Below, in pieces: positions 12,215 to 26,935 of a stretch of DNA of 64,000 bases (the stretch's first letter is position 1; each line of letters opens with the position of its first letter). The stretch is from contig VUYT01000015.1 in the NCBI GenBank assembly GCA_008802785.1, positions 186,001 through 250,000 on the forward strand, written 5' to 3'. The stretch comes from Symmetrospora coprosmae (lineage: Eukaryota; Basidiomycota; Cystobasidiomycetes; Symmetrosporaceae). Made by a program: the position numbers and the translations under genes. Under the pieces are notes generated by a model. That model saw only the letters and a list, made by a program, of their open reading frames with translations, did not search any database and had not been told where the DNA came from.

Positions 12215-12544
12215 CTATGAGCCAGGTCCGATGGCCTTGTAGATGCGCTTCCTGGTGCTCCCTCCGACCACCGCAGAAGCCAGAGTGGCGGGGTCCTGCT
12301 CAGCCGCTCCGTCTCGCTCTCCGTCGGAGCCGCCCCTGTCGTGAAGTCGACGGAGGCCCTTGCGGTGGTCTTTCACACCGGGAGTGGGCGGGATGCCGTC
12401 TTCGGGGAGATCGCCGAGCGTGGCATCAGTCCAGCCGTTCTGCTGCAGGATGGTGCACTCGTCCTCAGGCGAGAGGATTGGGTTGCGGATAATTAGAAGG
12501 CCCGTAATGTGGTCGAACTCGACCGTCTCGGTGGCGAGGGGCAT
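12215..12544 (-). CDS. Small protein of unknown function, 109 residues
   Basis: A single open frame starts at ATG 12544 (MPLATETVEFDHITGLLIIRN) and ends at 12215. Third positions are mostly G or C, as in neighbouring genes. The first 60 residues look folded (alternating hydrophobics, PILSPEDECTILQQNGW), and the rest is charged (HRKGLRRLHDRGGSDGE). I do not recognise the family. A possible 5' exon lies upstream: an acceptor at about 12567 precedes the ATG, and ATG-containing open sequence with a GTCAGC donor lies at about 12680-12760. The protein could therefore be longer at its N terminus. It lies tail to tail with COG8, 155 bases away. Confidence 0.5.
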   Translation of the reverse strand: MPLATETVEFDHITGLLIIRNPILSPEDECTILQQNGWTDATLGDLPEDGIPPTPGVKDHRKGLRRLHDRGGSDGERDGAAEQDPATLASAVVGGSTRKRIYKAIGPGS

Positions 12545-15115
<2,571 letters not shown>

Positions 15116-15417
15116 TATGATAACACTGACTATGGGACAAGGGCGGGTATCGAGAGGGAGAAGCAGGAGGAGGCAAACGCAAGTGCGCGCGGGAGTGAGT
15201 GAGGTAGTGAGGGAGAACCAGAGGCGTCCGCTCCCCTTCCGCAAGCTCCGCCCAGCTGAGGCCGCAATCAGGGCCTATGAGTGGCAAAAAGGGGAAAGGG
15301 GGGCTCCTACTACCGAAGACGAGACCTCAATGCAAGCAAGTCTGCTCTTTCGCGGAACGACAACAATGCACTGCAGACTACCGACACTAGAGTTGCAAGA
15401 GCCACACACGTAAAGTC
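15116..15417. other. Short gap between TOF1 stop and GMD start
   Basis: These 302 bases separate the GMD start codon from the TOF1 stop. Both genes are on the minus strand. The stretch should hold the TOF1 3' untranslated region and the GMD promoter. No distinct motif was seen. Confidence 0.5.
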
Positions 15418-18400
15418 TCAATCCTCCTCATCACTGTCCACCACCATCCTGCCCCGCTTCGCCTGCGACGCGACGGCAGCACTCATTGATCTGCTACCAG
15501 CCTCCTTGCCCGACCCAGCGTCCTCGTCGCTACCTTGCTCCGCCTCTCTTTGTGCCCTCTTCAGCAGGCGAGTGGCAGGCGAGTCTTCCGGGTTGTCCTC
15601 GTCTCCGTCGTCGACGTCCCGCTGCTCCGCTTCCGACTCTTCCGATGATGATGGCTTGCGCTTCCGAGGGCGCTTGCTGGCCTTGGCTGTTGGCTTCGCC
15701 CTAGGCTTCGGTCGCTTGTTGTTCGGAGGCGTCGCCTTCCGCACGAGAGGCGCATCCGAGTCCGAATCGAGAGCTGATGCCGAGGCGTTTGCCCCTGGGA
15801 TGTCCTTCCCAGGTCCATCGCTCCCACTGTCTACGTTTGCTCCGCTCTTCCCTCTGGCCGCCTTCTTGCCCTTCTTCGTCGCCGGCTCCTTCTTGCGCTG
15901 CGAGGGCTCAGCGACCCCATTGCCCTTGCCAGCCCGCGCGTCCATCTCCGCCCGAAGGGCTGCCTCACGCGCAAAGAACGCTCGGTCCGCCTCTTCGTCA
16001 TCATCCGAGTCGAGAATGAATTGTGCCGTCCGGAAACTCTTGACCTCCTCGATGCTGCGCTTCTTTCTGCGCCTGGCCGCCTCGTCCCCCTCTGCCTCTT
16101 CATCGCTGCCATCGCCCTTGCTCTGTCGCAGCTTCTTGTTCCGCTTAGGCTTGGGTTTTGACTTCTTCTTCGCTCCACGAATGGCAGCGGCGATCTCCGG
16201 GTCGCTGAAGAGCGCAGCATCGTCATCTGCCGAATCCTGCCCGCTGCCTGCAGAGGGCGATCTCGCCTTTCGAGCTGGGCGGGCTTTGGCAACCTTGGTG
16301 ACGAGCTCTTCGACCGCCTTGCCCTCTTCTTCGTCTACAAACGGCTCAAGCAGGTATTGATCGATGATGCGGACGGAAGCCTGCAGTGCCGCAGGAGCGA
16401 GCGAGCCGGGAATCGTCCAGAGGAGGTGGGTGCGCTCATCGCTCTCTCGATAGGTCCAATCAACGAGGCGAAGCAAGAGCTTCAGAGGCGGATTCCTCGT
16501 GCAGTCGTCTTGCAGCTCGTCGTTACCCTCGTAGTCCACTTGGTGATCTGACAGCGCCGCAAGCGCCTCGGCCGAGGGTGGGGCTGTGGACAGCTTCATC
16601 TTGCGTAGCTCGAAGGCTTCTGCACCCTCATCCTCCCGCGGCCCTTCCGCGACCAGGTTGGCAAGGCGATCTTTGTCAATCTCCTCGATGACCGCCAGAC
16701 GATCTTTAGCCACAGCAGACATGGTCTGACGATAAGACGAGCGGGTCAACAACATCGACAGCGTGTTGTGCGGACTGCTTCCTCGCGTGAATGCCTACTC
16801 ACATCTTTGACCCAGGTCAAGAGATCGTCGCGATTCCGATCAGACAGCAGCCCTACGGCGATTCCCATCTGATCCGACCAGGAATGGCCCTTTCTGACTC
16901 GAATGTCGGCCGGCATCCTCAGAGGCTGATATTCGGTGCACAGCGGGGTCAGCGGGAACGCACATGCGATGACCCAGCACGGGGAACGCAGGTCGCACCT
17001 TTGGCGCGCCGTCATCGCCGTCCTTGTCGTCGTCGCTGTCAATCTTCATGACGTCGCGCTTCAGTTCGTGCTTCGTGTGAGGGAATAGCGCCTATCCAGT
17101 GCGGGCAGGACATCAGCTGTATCCATCACAGCAAGGGAGAGGAAGTGAGCACGCACCTCTACAAAGAGCAGCTCGTTCGTCTGCGCAAGCTTGAAGAAGT
17201 TCTTGAGGACGAAGGTTATCACTCGCGTAAGATCCTTGTACGGTGCGGTCTTGGGCAAGCAGGGCTGGTCGTCCAGGATGCGCCTGAAGAGCTCAAGTGT
17301 GGTGACCTGACACCGCGACTCACCGTCAGCCAGATGCCGTTTGCTGAGCAGCACCAGCATGACTCACGCGGTAGAATAGCGCATGCAGTTCGGCCTTGAC
17401 GGCTATCCGGTGGAGGAGACCCACGACTCGCTTCATCTGATTCTCGCTAGTGTAGTCTTTGTAGAGCTCCAAGTACTCTAGGAGAGTCGCCACTACAGCC
17501 TCGTTACCCAATTTCTGAGATCGCAAGCTTCAAGTCAGTGAATGCGGTCCGACTCCGATCGAGCGGTCAACATACCCGCTCCATGCTTTCAAAGGTGAAT
17601 TTGTGCTCCTTGTACGTGCTTCCTTGCTCCGCCTGCTCAATCTCTGCCTCCTCCTCGTCCATGCCATCCTCCTCGGCACCATTGGCTGAGATAGATCGCG
17701 GAGACAAGTACATCGAGGCGTTAGCGGGGGCAGCTGTGCCGTAGTACCCAGAATGAGCAACAACTAACCCTGTGCCTTCTTCTGCCTGGCATTCTTGGCG
17801 GCTCTCTTGCGCACAAACATGTAGTTTGTATTCTTCGAGTACCGCTCGAGCATCTTGAGCAAGATTGAGGCGAGGTGGATAACAGTGTCGAGGTACTTTA
17901 TGGGCTGGTGCGTGTACGTCGTCATGAGCTTGAAGACAATCTCAAGCGTTGCTGGCTCGTAGTAGAGCTTGTTCTGCAGAATCTCGGAGACTTCCTTGTA
18001 CTCTTCGTTGCCGGACTGCTGAAGCGCGTCCATGACGTGCAACTGGCGGACACCAAGTGTGCTAGACATCAGTCGCGCTTTACTTGAGTGCGACGCGAAT
18101 GAAGCACGACTCACCAGCTGGATGAAGCAGGCGACAGCTGCATGCAGTTCTGTCCAGGATGTAGGCTGCGCACAGAGCACGCCAAGCGCAGCGTCAGACA
18201 TGTAAAGCTCAATCCGTATCCGCTCTCCGCCCAGACATGCGACCTCACCTGATCCTCCTGCGCGGCCTTCATGCGCAAGCACACGTACACGATGCTCGCC
18301 GGGTCAGTCGCCTCGGCGATGAGATCAAAATCGTGCCCTTCCTCGGTCGTCATGTCGACGCCCTGCGAGAGCTCGTACTCGCGCAGCGCGAGAAAGTACT

Positions 18401-20192
18401 CGAGGAAGAGCCGGACCAGGAAGAGGAAGCGTATATTGTCGACCTCGCGCACCTTTGCGCGCTCCATCCGAATGTCACGGAGAACAGACGCAAAGAAGGC
18501 TGCACCGAGCGAGCGGAGAAAGGTGACACGCGGATGGTGAGTGAATCTAGGCCTTCTCGCGTCCCGGTGGTCGACAACGATGGATGTCCACGAAGGCACT
18601 CACGATTGAAGGCGCTCTCGAGGAACGACATGGACACTGCCTGCAGGACGCGGATCGCTTCGGGCCGCAGATGAGATGGTGGGGCTAGGTCGTTCGTCTC
18701 TCGCTGCTTGCGCTTTCCCTTCTGCTTGCTATCGTCGATGAGCTTTCCCGGATTGCTAGCTGCGACTGCCACCGCAGCCTGCTTGTGCATGACGATGCGG
18801 TCCTTGCCCTGTGCGGACGGCAAGAGGAAGATCGCGTCAGAGCTTATCCGGTGGTGAGGTGCGAGACGATGAAGCGATGCTCACATTCTCAATGACGACA
18901 GTTGTCCCAAATCGCGAGTGCCGCGTTACACCTGACCTGCCGTCCATCCGCTTACGGCTCTTTTCGGCATCCAGCAGCTTGTTGAGCTTGTCCTCCCTGA
19001 TGATCTTGGACACGTCCTCGTTGCGCTTGACGAGCAGGCTGGGGTCGTCGACGGCGCGAAAGAGGAGGAACATGATCTCGAGGACGAGCATGTTCCATTG
19101 GTTGTAGTCGTTCTTGCCGCTGAGCGAGCCAATGAGGACGAGCAGATCAAACACGCTCTCGGACGCAAATTGGCAGATGAGCTCGGACTGCAGGTGCGAC
19201 TCTTCGATTGTCTCGCTCGACTGGTAAATGGAGGGAGGGCGGTCCTTGATGGCGGCGAGATTGCGCCAGATGTGCAGGATCAGGCTGATGATGTTCTCGT
19301 CGCGCTCTGTTCGATCTCTGGTGGGGAAAGAGGAACGCGTACAATCAGCATGTGGACACAGTGCGACGCGTTGCATCGCATTCTGTGACCGCCCCCACCT
19401 CATGCCCTTCTCCAGCCTAGGTACGAGCATCTTGCAGAGCGTCTTTATGCACCCAGACCGGATGATGACGGCTTTGTAGTGCCTCTGAGCCGCGAGCAGC
19501 GAGGCGTAGTCGATCTTCTGCGCGGCTTCAATGGCGGCTTTGTCCCCGTCGGCCGTGGCGTTGCCAATCTCGAGGAGCTCCTCCTTGACGTTGATGGGCC
19601 AGGTCATTGCGGCAATGAGGTCGGCAGCGGCGAGGGCGGCCTTCTCCTGCCTGGTGGACGGGTTTGCGCGCAGTGCTGGGGCGTTGAGGATGTGGACGAG
19701 GTCGTTGGCGAGGACGCCCGTCTCGAAAAAGAAGCGGGCAATGGTGCGGTCGTCGTCGTTGTCGTCCATGCGCCAGAAGCGCTTCAGGTCCTTCAGGCAG
19801 CCGAGGACCTCGTCTCCGAGCTTGTAGACCTGCACCGTCTCGCCTTGCCGGGTGTCGTTCCCCTGGTCGTCCTCGTCCTCGTCCCGGTCGACGTCGCTGC
19901 TGTCCTCGTCGCGTGCACGCGCCGGCGGGCGGACGACAACCTCCTCGAGGCCACCGAGGGCCGTGACGCGAGACTGGATGGCGGGCATGAGCATCCTGCG
20001 CATCCTCTCTCGCTTGCTCGCTGCTGGCTCGTTGCTGTGCGGCCCGCCTCTGCCGCCCCCGTCCTCAGACCCGGACAGCGTGACTGAACGGAACTCGTCC
20101 TCGTCGTCCTCCTCTACTTCCTCTCCATCTTCCATCTGCTCGTCGCCATAGCCATAGCCGTAGACGTCTACATCCCGGCGTCGTCGACTCAT
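15418..20192 (-). CDS. TOF1: TOF1/Swi1, Timeless-family replication fork protection protein
   Basis: Timeless-family proteins (Tof1 in budding yeast, Swi1 in fission yeast) pair with Csm3/Swi3 (Tipin) at replication forks to stabilise paused forks and activate the S-phase checkpoint. The multi-exon frame starts with an acidic stretch, then the Timeless domain (YKLGDEVLGCLKDLKRFWRMDD, IARFFFETGVLANDLVHIL, LTWPINVKEELLEIG-like MTWPINVKEELL, YKAVIIRSGCIKTL). It continues with ISLILHIWRNLAAIKDRP, the hallmark RHSRFGTT, and helical repeats. The C-terminal third has LKLLLRLVDWTYRES and a long Lys/Arg/Ser/Asp-rich tail ending VVDSDEED, as in fungal homologues. The protein exceeds 1,200 residues. It is divergent from the chitin synthase gene, 811 bases between start codons. 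Confidence 0.93.
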
Positions 20193-20600
20193 GGCTGCCT
20201 GCTGTCTGTGCTGGTTTCACGGTGTGTGGTTGTGCATTGAGACTGAAGGAGAGCAGACGCGTCGTAATGCAGCAGCGAGCTGAGCGCGTACACAGCAGGG
20301 AACTCGGAGCCAGGGGCGCAATTGCAAGCAGTCGAGGGACGAACAGGCAGCCACTACGAACATACAGCGAAAGCACACCTCAGACCAGACAGACGGTAGA
20401 CCACTGCATCCCCTTGCCCTCTAGATCTACTTTCCAGGCTTGCCACAACCCTACTAGAGAGTGGCGAACTCGACTCGACACGCCTGCCTCGGCAGGGCCA
20501 AGCACAGGATGGACCAGACTGGCATTGTTCATTGCTGCCTGTGTCTACATTGGGTCTGCGTTGGGTGCCAGTAGTGGTGTCATGACACACGCCCTGCTCG

Positions 20601-20636
<36 letters not shown>

Positions 20637-21003
20637 CTGCTTGCCTGCTTGCCTGCATTCCTCGCCTCGTCCTGCTTCCTGCTGTCACTGCCCGAGCACG
20701 GAGAGAGTGCCGGCGAGCCGAGCGGACGATTAAATCGCCTTCTTTTCCTCTTCCCACACGCATCAACTGATCATCATCAGACACTCTAGCAAAGGGGTTC
20801 AGCCAATCAGTGCAGCAGTGTTCAGGCGCAGTCTAGAAGCGTGCTGCAGCTGGCACACTGGCATAGAGAGAGAGAGAGGGTGCAGTCAAGACAGAGCCGA
20901 CGAGATTGGCAGCATACGGCCGACAGGCGAGCGCGAGAACCCAAACAACTCGCTTCCCCTGGCCAGGAGCAGCAGCAGCAGCAGCAGGAGCAGCAGCAGA
21001 AGC
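20193..21003. promoter_or_regulatory. Divergent promoter, TOF1 and chitin synthase, with CTTG microsatellite
   Basis: This 811-base interval separates the divergent start codons. It contains a tetranucleotide repeat (GCTT/GCCT units) at about 20600-20655 and GA-rich sequence near 20865-20880. No coding frame here resembles a protein family. Frames running upstream of the chitin synthase ATG have no ATG of their own. Confidence 0.55.
20600..20655. repeat. (CTTG)n tetranucleotide microsatellite
   Basis: About seven pure GCTT units are followed by three GCCTGCTT-type variant units. The tract sits roughly midway in the TOF1/chitin synthase divergent promoter. The pure core suggests recent slippage; the variant end suggests an older edge. 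Confidence 0.85.
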
Positions 21004-24000
21004 ATGGACCTCAGCAGACTGCCAGGGCTGCACTATGTCGACGACGACGAAGGGAGCAACCCCCAGTCCGAGCAGAGGGAGAGGGAGCTGACGGCTCGGG
21101 GCAGCAGGCAAGGCTTGCAGGGCCCAAACCCAGCCTCACCGCCTTCAGCACTGCAGACGGCAGGAGGAGGAGGACGGGGAGGCAGTAGCAGTAGCAGAGG
21201 ACAGCATCGACACAGTCGCAGCATTGACCGTGCTCTGCCATTGCCACCACCACCACCGCCGTTCTTCTCTGCCCAGGATGGCCCCTCTCCGCCACCCGCA
21301 CCCCAACGGTTCAGCACGTCCGGCAGCTTCGCCTCCGAGGCGACAAAGTACTCGCCCAGCGGGCTCGATACGGCTGCCACAACAAAGCAGCTGGGCGACT
21401 CGTCCGGTAGCAGCAGCAGCAGGCCGTACCTGCCACATTCAGCCAACTCGGACCCGGCTCACCCGGCTCAGCAGCAGCAGGCGACCGCGCAGAGGGTGGC
21501 CTTTGCAGCCGAGATCACAGGGAGACCCCCTGCCTTTCCCACCCTGTCGTACGGCGGGCCATCCTCGTCGCACGGCGCCGCGCAGCCCTATTCGAACGTC
21601 CACCCGGGCATCCGGCAGACGCACTCGCACGACGAGCGTGGGCACAGAGGCGGGCTCGAGAGCGGGTTCAGCGGGGCCGATGTCCGCAGAAAAAAGTCGC
21701 TGGTCCGCCCAGAGCGAGAGCGCCTCGATCCGGATCACCGCCTGTACAACTATCGTCAGCACGCCGCGCTGTCTGGCGCGGTTGCGGCGAGCAATACGGG
21801 CTATGCTCCGCACGCAGACATGGCGGAGCTGCCGTACGGCTCCGGACAGGGAGGCATCTCGGCTCTCGGTCTGCGCCCACAACCGCAGCACCAGCATCCG
21901 ATGTCTGGTGCGGCGGCAAGCAACCAGGGACAGTATGCCAGTGCACCACCCCTGAGGCGAGGCAAGTCAATCCTTGGGCGGGAAGAAGGAATGGCCAATG
22001 AATCCGGACTCTCGTTCCTCAAGCGGGGCGCAACCCTGCGGAGAAACAAGGAAAAGAGAGACTACGACGACAGGACGGCAGCGGAGGAGTTGCTGCGGGG
22101 TCGTGGAGATAAAACTGCCAATAGCAGACACAGCAACAAGCAGGGGCAGAAGGCGCCTCTTGGCATCTGGATGATCTACTGCTACATGATCACGGCCCTT
22201 CTACCTGGCACATTTCTCAAGGCATGCGGTGAGTTTGTCAAACAGGAAGCGCACAGCCTGACAGGACGTTGATGTATTCCTCTGGCTTTTCTCACAGGCC
22301 TGGCTACCTTGGACAGGCGGAGAGCATTCCGAGAAAAGCTCGGCCTGCTCTCGATCATTGCCGGCCTCATGGCGGCCGTCGGCTTCCTCACGTTCGGGTT
22401 TACAGACGCCGTTTGCGGTAACCAGGGTCTACGGTTCCTGGCTGGGTCGGTCCAAGGCGGCAGCATGATCTTCCACGGCTACGACTATGCCATGGACCAG
22501 TTCCAGCACCCGGCCGCCGCGGGGATCGAGGCAAACTCGAACCCGCTCTACAGCGAGTTCAACGCTGGAAGCAAGGATGGCTCGTTCCTGTTCCAGAACG
22601 TGAACGGCAACTGCAAAGGCCTCATCACCCGCCGTGCAGGCGCCACTTCGCCCCCGCTCGACGCGGACGGCAACCTCGGCTGGTACTTCCCCTGCAACAT
22701 CTTTGACCAGTACGGCCAGGAGCCAGTCAATCTTACGGGATATGCCGAAGGGCGACTCTGCCATACGCAGGCTGCCCCACGTGAGCAGTTCTACGCATCT
22801 CGCGACCGGGACGTCAATGGCATGCGCTGGCAGGGTCCAGTCTACTACACATGGGAGAATGTGACAAACTCGACACGGAATCTGGGTGTCTACAAGAGGT
22901 GCGTCCGAGAATGCATGCTCACGTGGCCACACTTGTCTTGCCTGACGTCCTAACTTTTGTCTGCTTTCCCAGCTCCGTCCTCGACTTCGACTTGCTCAAT
23001 TGGCTCGACCCGCAATACGTTGAGGTTCCTGCTGTCTTCTCAGAGCTGGCGAGCGGAGGCAGCACGTACGAAGGGCGTGACTCGACAATGCAGCTCCTGC
23101 TGAACGGCAATCGCACGCTGGCCGAATGCATGGACGAGATCATCCGCGTCGGCTTTGTCGACAGCAAGTCGATCGGCTGTGTCGTCGCCGACATTGTCCT
23201 CTACGTCTCGCTCGTCTTCATCCTGGCCGTCGTCGGCATCAAGTTTGGCATGGCCGTCATTTTCTCGTGGTTCTTTGGGCGCCGCCTCGGCTCGTTCCGC
23301 AAAGAGACGGGCGAGGAGCGCCAGAAGCGCATCAACGAGGTCGAAAAGTGGACAAAGGACATCTACAAGCCTGCGCCCGCAAAGTACCGGCCGAACGTCA
23401 AGAACGCGAGGAAGAGCTACCTCCCCACCACTTCGCGCTTCACTGCGCAAGCGCCCAGGCCTTACTCGACAGCGTTCGGAGCTGACCAGAAGAGGCTCAG
23501 CAAGGCGCTACTAAACAACACTGGGTCGGGTATGAAGAACTCGCCTCCGGACTCGCCGATGAAGAGCAGCAGGAGCAACTTCTCGCTGCCTTTCGCCGGC
23601 TTTGGCGCGCACTCTCGCTCGTCTTCGTCAGACATGCTGGACAACCTTGGCCGGCGCTGCCCGTTCCCCCTGTACGGCAATGTTGTGCCGCAGCCTCCGC
23701 TCGACTACCAGCCGTTCGGCTATACGCTGTCGCACACCATTCTCCTCGTCACAGCGTACTCAGAGTCGGTCGAAGGTCTTCGCACGACACTTGACTCACT
23801 CGCTACGAGCGACTACCCCAACTCCCACAAGTTTATCCTCGTCATCGCAGATGGCATGGTCAAAGGATCTGGCAACGACCTGTCGACGCCCGACATCGTC
23901 CTCACCATGATGAAGGAGCTCATCGTCCCCGCCGACGAGGTCGAGCCCAGCTCGTACATTGCGGTCGCGGATGGGCACAAGCGGCACAACATGGCGAAAG

Positions 24001-26351
24001 TGTATGCTGGGTTCTACGACTATGACGACGACACGATTGAGGCGAGCAAGCAGCAGCGCGTCCCCATGATCCTCGTCGCCAAGTGCGGTAACCCCCGCGA
24101 GGTTCACGATGCAAAAGCGGGCAACCGCGGAAAGCGGGACTCGCAGATTGTCCTCATGGCTTTCTTGCAGAAGGTCATGTTCGACGAGCGCATGACGTCG
24201 TTCGAGTACGAGTTCTTCAACGCCATCTGGCGTGTTACGGGAGTCAGCGCGGACAATTACGAGCATATCCTTATGGTCGATGCCGATACCAAGGGTGGGT
24301 CCGAACACCTGCTATCCCGATGAATCCGAGTGACTGACCTCGTCCTGCGCTTTGAAAGTCTTCCCTGATTCCGTCACGCGCATGGTCGGCTGCATGGCAC
24401 AGGATGTCGACATCATGGGCCTGTGCGGCGAGACCAAGATTGCCAACAAGAGCGAGACCTGGGTGACAATGATTCAGGTCTTCGAGTACTACATCTCGCA
24501 TCACCAGACCAAGGCCTTCGAGTCCATGTTTGGCGGAGTGACGTGTCTGCCCGGGTGCTTCAGCATGTACCGCATCAAGGCGCCAAAGGGCGGTGACGGG
24601 TATTGGGTGCCCATCCTCGCCAACCCGGACATTGTCGAGCACTACTCGGAGAACGTCGTCGACAACCTGCACAAGAAGAACCTGCTTCTCCTCGGAGAAG
24701 ATCGTTACCTGACCACGCTCATGCTCAAGACGTTCCCCAAGCGCAAGATGATGTTCTGCCCGCAGGCGTACTGTAAGACCGTCGTCCCCGATACATTCCG
24801 CGTCTTGCTCTCTCAGCGTCGCCGGTGGATCAACTCGACCATTCACAACTTGTTCGAACTGCTGCTTGTGCGGGATCTCTGTGGAACATTCTGCTTCTCT
24901 ATGCAGTTTGTCGTCTTCATGGAGCTGGTCGGTACTCTCGTCCTCCCCGCTGCTATCGCGTTCACCATCTATATCCGTGAGTAGCCGTCAGGTTTCGCGG
25001 ATGCTTACGACGAAAACAGCGCGAGCTGACAATCCGTGTGCTCAGTCTTCATCACCTGTCTGCCGAGGAGCGTCACAAACAAGGAGAAGCCCATTATCGT
25101 GAGTAGCGTTCGTCAGTAGCAGCGAAGGCCTCGCTGACATCTCCCGCACCATTGCAGCCTCTTATTCTGCTCGCTTGTATTCTCGGTCTCCCTGGTATCC
25201 TCATCATCGTGACGAGCAGAAAAATTGCCTATGTCGGATGGATGGTCATCTACCTCTTCTCGCTGCCGATTTGGAACGCGGTCCTTCCCCTCTACGCCTA
25301 CTTCGTAAGCCCTGCACGACTTGCAGTCTGAGCGTCTCCGCATACGCTGACCTGCTCCTCGTTGCGCATGCAGCACATGGACGATTTCTCCTGGGGCTCG
25401 ACCCGAACGGTCGAGGGCGAGACCAAAGGCGACGCGCACGGCGACAAAGACGGCGAGTTCGACAGTGCCGCCATCAGCATGAAGCGATGGAGCGAGTGGG
25501 AGCGCGAACGTCGCGTCAAGAATGGAACAATGTCGCGCGACTCGACCTTTGACATGATCCAGCAGCGCTCTTCCTCGCCCAACCACTCGTCGACCAACAG
25601 GCACTCATTCATCTCCACCGCTGACACGTTCGTCAGTCAGAACGGAAATGGTCCTCAGGATCCTTTCGTGCGCGGCATGGCGTCCCCTGCCGGGTACAGC
25701 CCCGGTGGTAGTCCCGGTGGTCCTCGCAGAGTCGACAACGTACAGGTGCTCGAGCTTCCGGCTCCGCTTTCTGCCACTCCGCAAACGCAGGCATACCAGC
25801 ATATACCCTCGTCTACCGAGATATACGACACGGCGGACCCGGGCTCGTTGCATAGTTACGAGGCGTCGCCGTACCAGAGCGGAAGCTCGGAGAGCACGCA
25901 TCGCAGCGTTGTCCAGACCAACAGTCAGCCGCGCTCGGTAGAGGACTACCCTCGCTACCCTTCCGAGCAAGGCTACGACAGCGATAGTGCCGAGCGCGAG
26001 GCCATCTTGCGGAGCGCGCCGAACTCGCCCCAGGTGTATGGACCATCGACGCCGACCAGTCCAGTTGTCGCTTCTCCCAACCTTGCGCAGCAGCATCCAC
26101 AACCACAGCCGCAGGCGAGATCGGCCTCGACCGCTTCGCAGCTACGGAACAGTCGGGGCGTGTCGCTGTATGACCCAGGACCGGTTTCTGCACCCGGCGG
26201 TGCAGTCCGCATCGTTCAGCGGAATCGTCGCAGCTCCGCTGCCACCCGCGGGCGCCCTTCAATAGACACGACGACTCCCGGCTACCAGGCGTCGCCCACC
26301 TCACCGCAAGCGCCAGATCTCCCGGCTGGTGCAGCGCCCCGCCTGCCCTAG
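21004..26351 (+). CDS. Class IV chitin synthase (ScChs3 type)
   Basis: The enzyme polymerises UDP-N-acetylglucosamine into chitin at the plasma membrane. Seven exons (21004-22228, 22298-22898, 22973-24294, 24359-24976, 25046-25098, 25158-25304, 25374-26351) join in phase for 1,647 residues. Order: a disordered Ser/Gln-rich N terminus (to about 380), two membrane helices ([17 protein letters not shown] and [16 protein letters not shown]), a lumenal region, another membrane pair near [18 protein letters not shown], the GT2 catalytic domain with [20 protein letters not shown] and the signature QRRRW, then a C-terminal cluster of membrane helices ([36 protein letters not shown]) and a 325-residue Ser/Pro-rich tail. 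No myosin motor is present, and length and topology fit class IV. The ATG at 21004 is the first in frame. Confidence 0.95.
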
Positions 26352-26935
26352 CTTACATGACTTATCCTACTTCAATCGCATCAATCCAACGTAATTAGTG
26401 TACGATCGCTTGCTCACATTCCCTCCGACGTCACATTCGTACATTCAGTAGCCAATCAGTGACACTCAGATATACCTAGACGCACATAACGCCGGCCGTC
26501 GCCTCACCTCTCCCATCCCTTATGCCTTATTCACTCTCCCTACGACGCTCACAGTGACGATGCCCTACGGACATTCATGTACCTAGCTCGGCTGTATCTA
26601 TTCCTTTGTGCATAACAGCGAGAGAATGCGCGGAGCATGATGTGGCTGTCTGCCGTCATGACGAGCGGTCATAGCAGCAGATGAGCAGATCAAGGACTGG
26701 CCTGCAGGACGCGCAGAAAGCGCTGCAGCCGCACGACGGAGCTGACGGCAATGAGAAAGTCCATGTTGAAAGCATTCAAGGCCTTTACGCCGATTGTGGA
26801 GACAGTAGAGCGTTACGGTCGTATGTCTAGGCACAGAGATCCTTTCCACTTGATTTTCTACGTCCCTTGCTCACTTTCACCATTTCCGTGACCTCGCTCA
26901 AGCAGCAGTCAAGTCATGACGGGAAGCGCATGCCC
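26352..26935. other. Convergent gap, chitin synthase and calnexin 3' ends
   Basis: Both flanking genes end here, so the 584 bases should hold two 3' untranslated regions. The plus strand is AT-richer than the coding flanks between 26350 and 26600, fitting polyadenylation regions. I see no gene or RNA. Confidence 0.55.

Noticed and set aside
15281-16360. 359-codon plus-strand frame, Ser/Leu/Pro rich
   Set aside because: It lies wholly antisense to the TOF1 C-terminal exon, and its composition is the shadow of that Lys/Asp/Ser-rich tail.
19479-20087. 202-codon plus-strand frame
   Set aside because: Antisense to the Timeless domain of TOF1, which is a clear family match on the other strand.
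20818-21003. Upstream extension of the chitin synthase frame
   Set aside because: The extended frame begins at GTG with no ATG before 21004.
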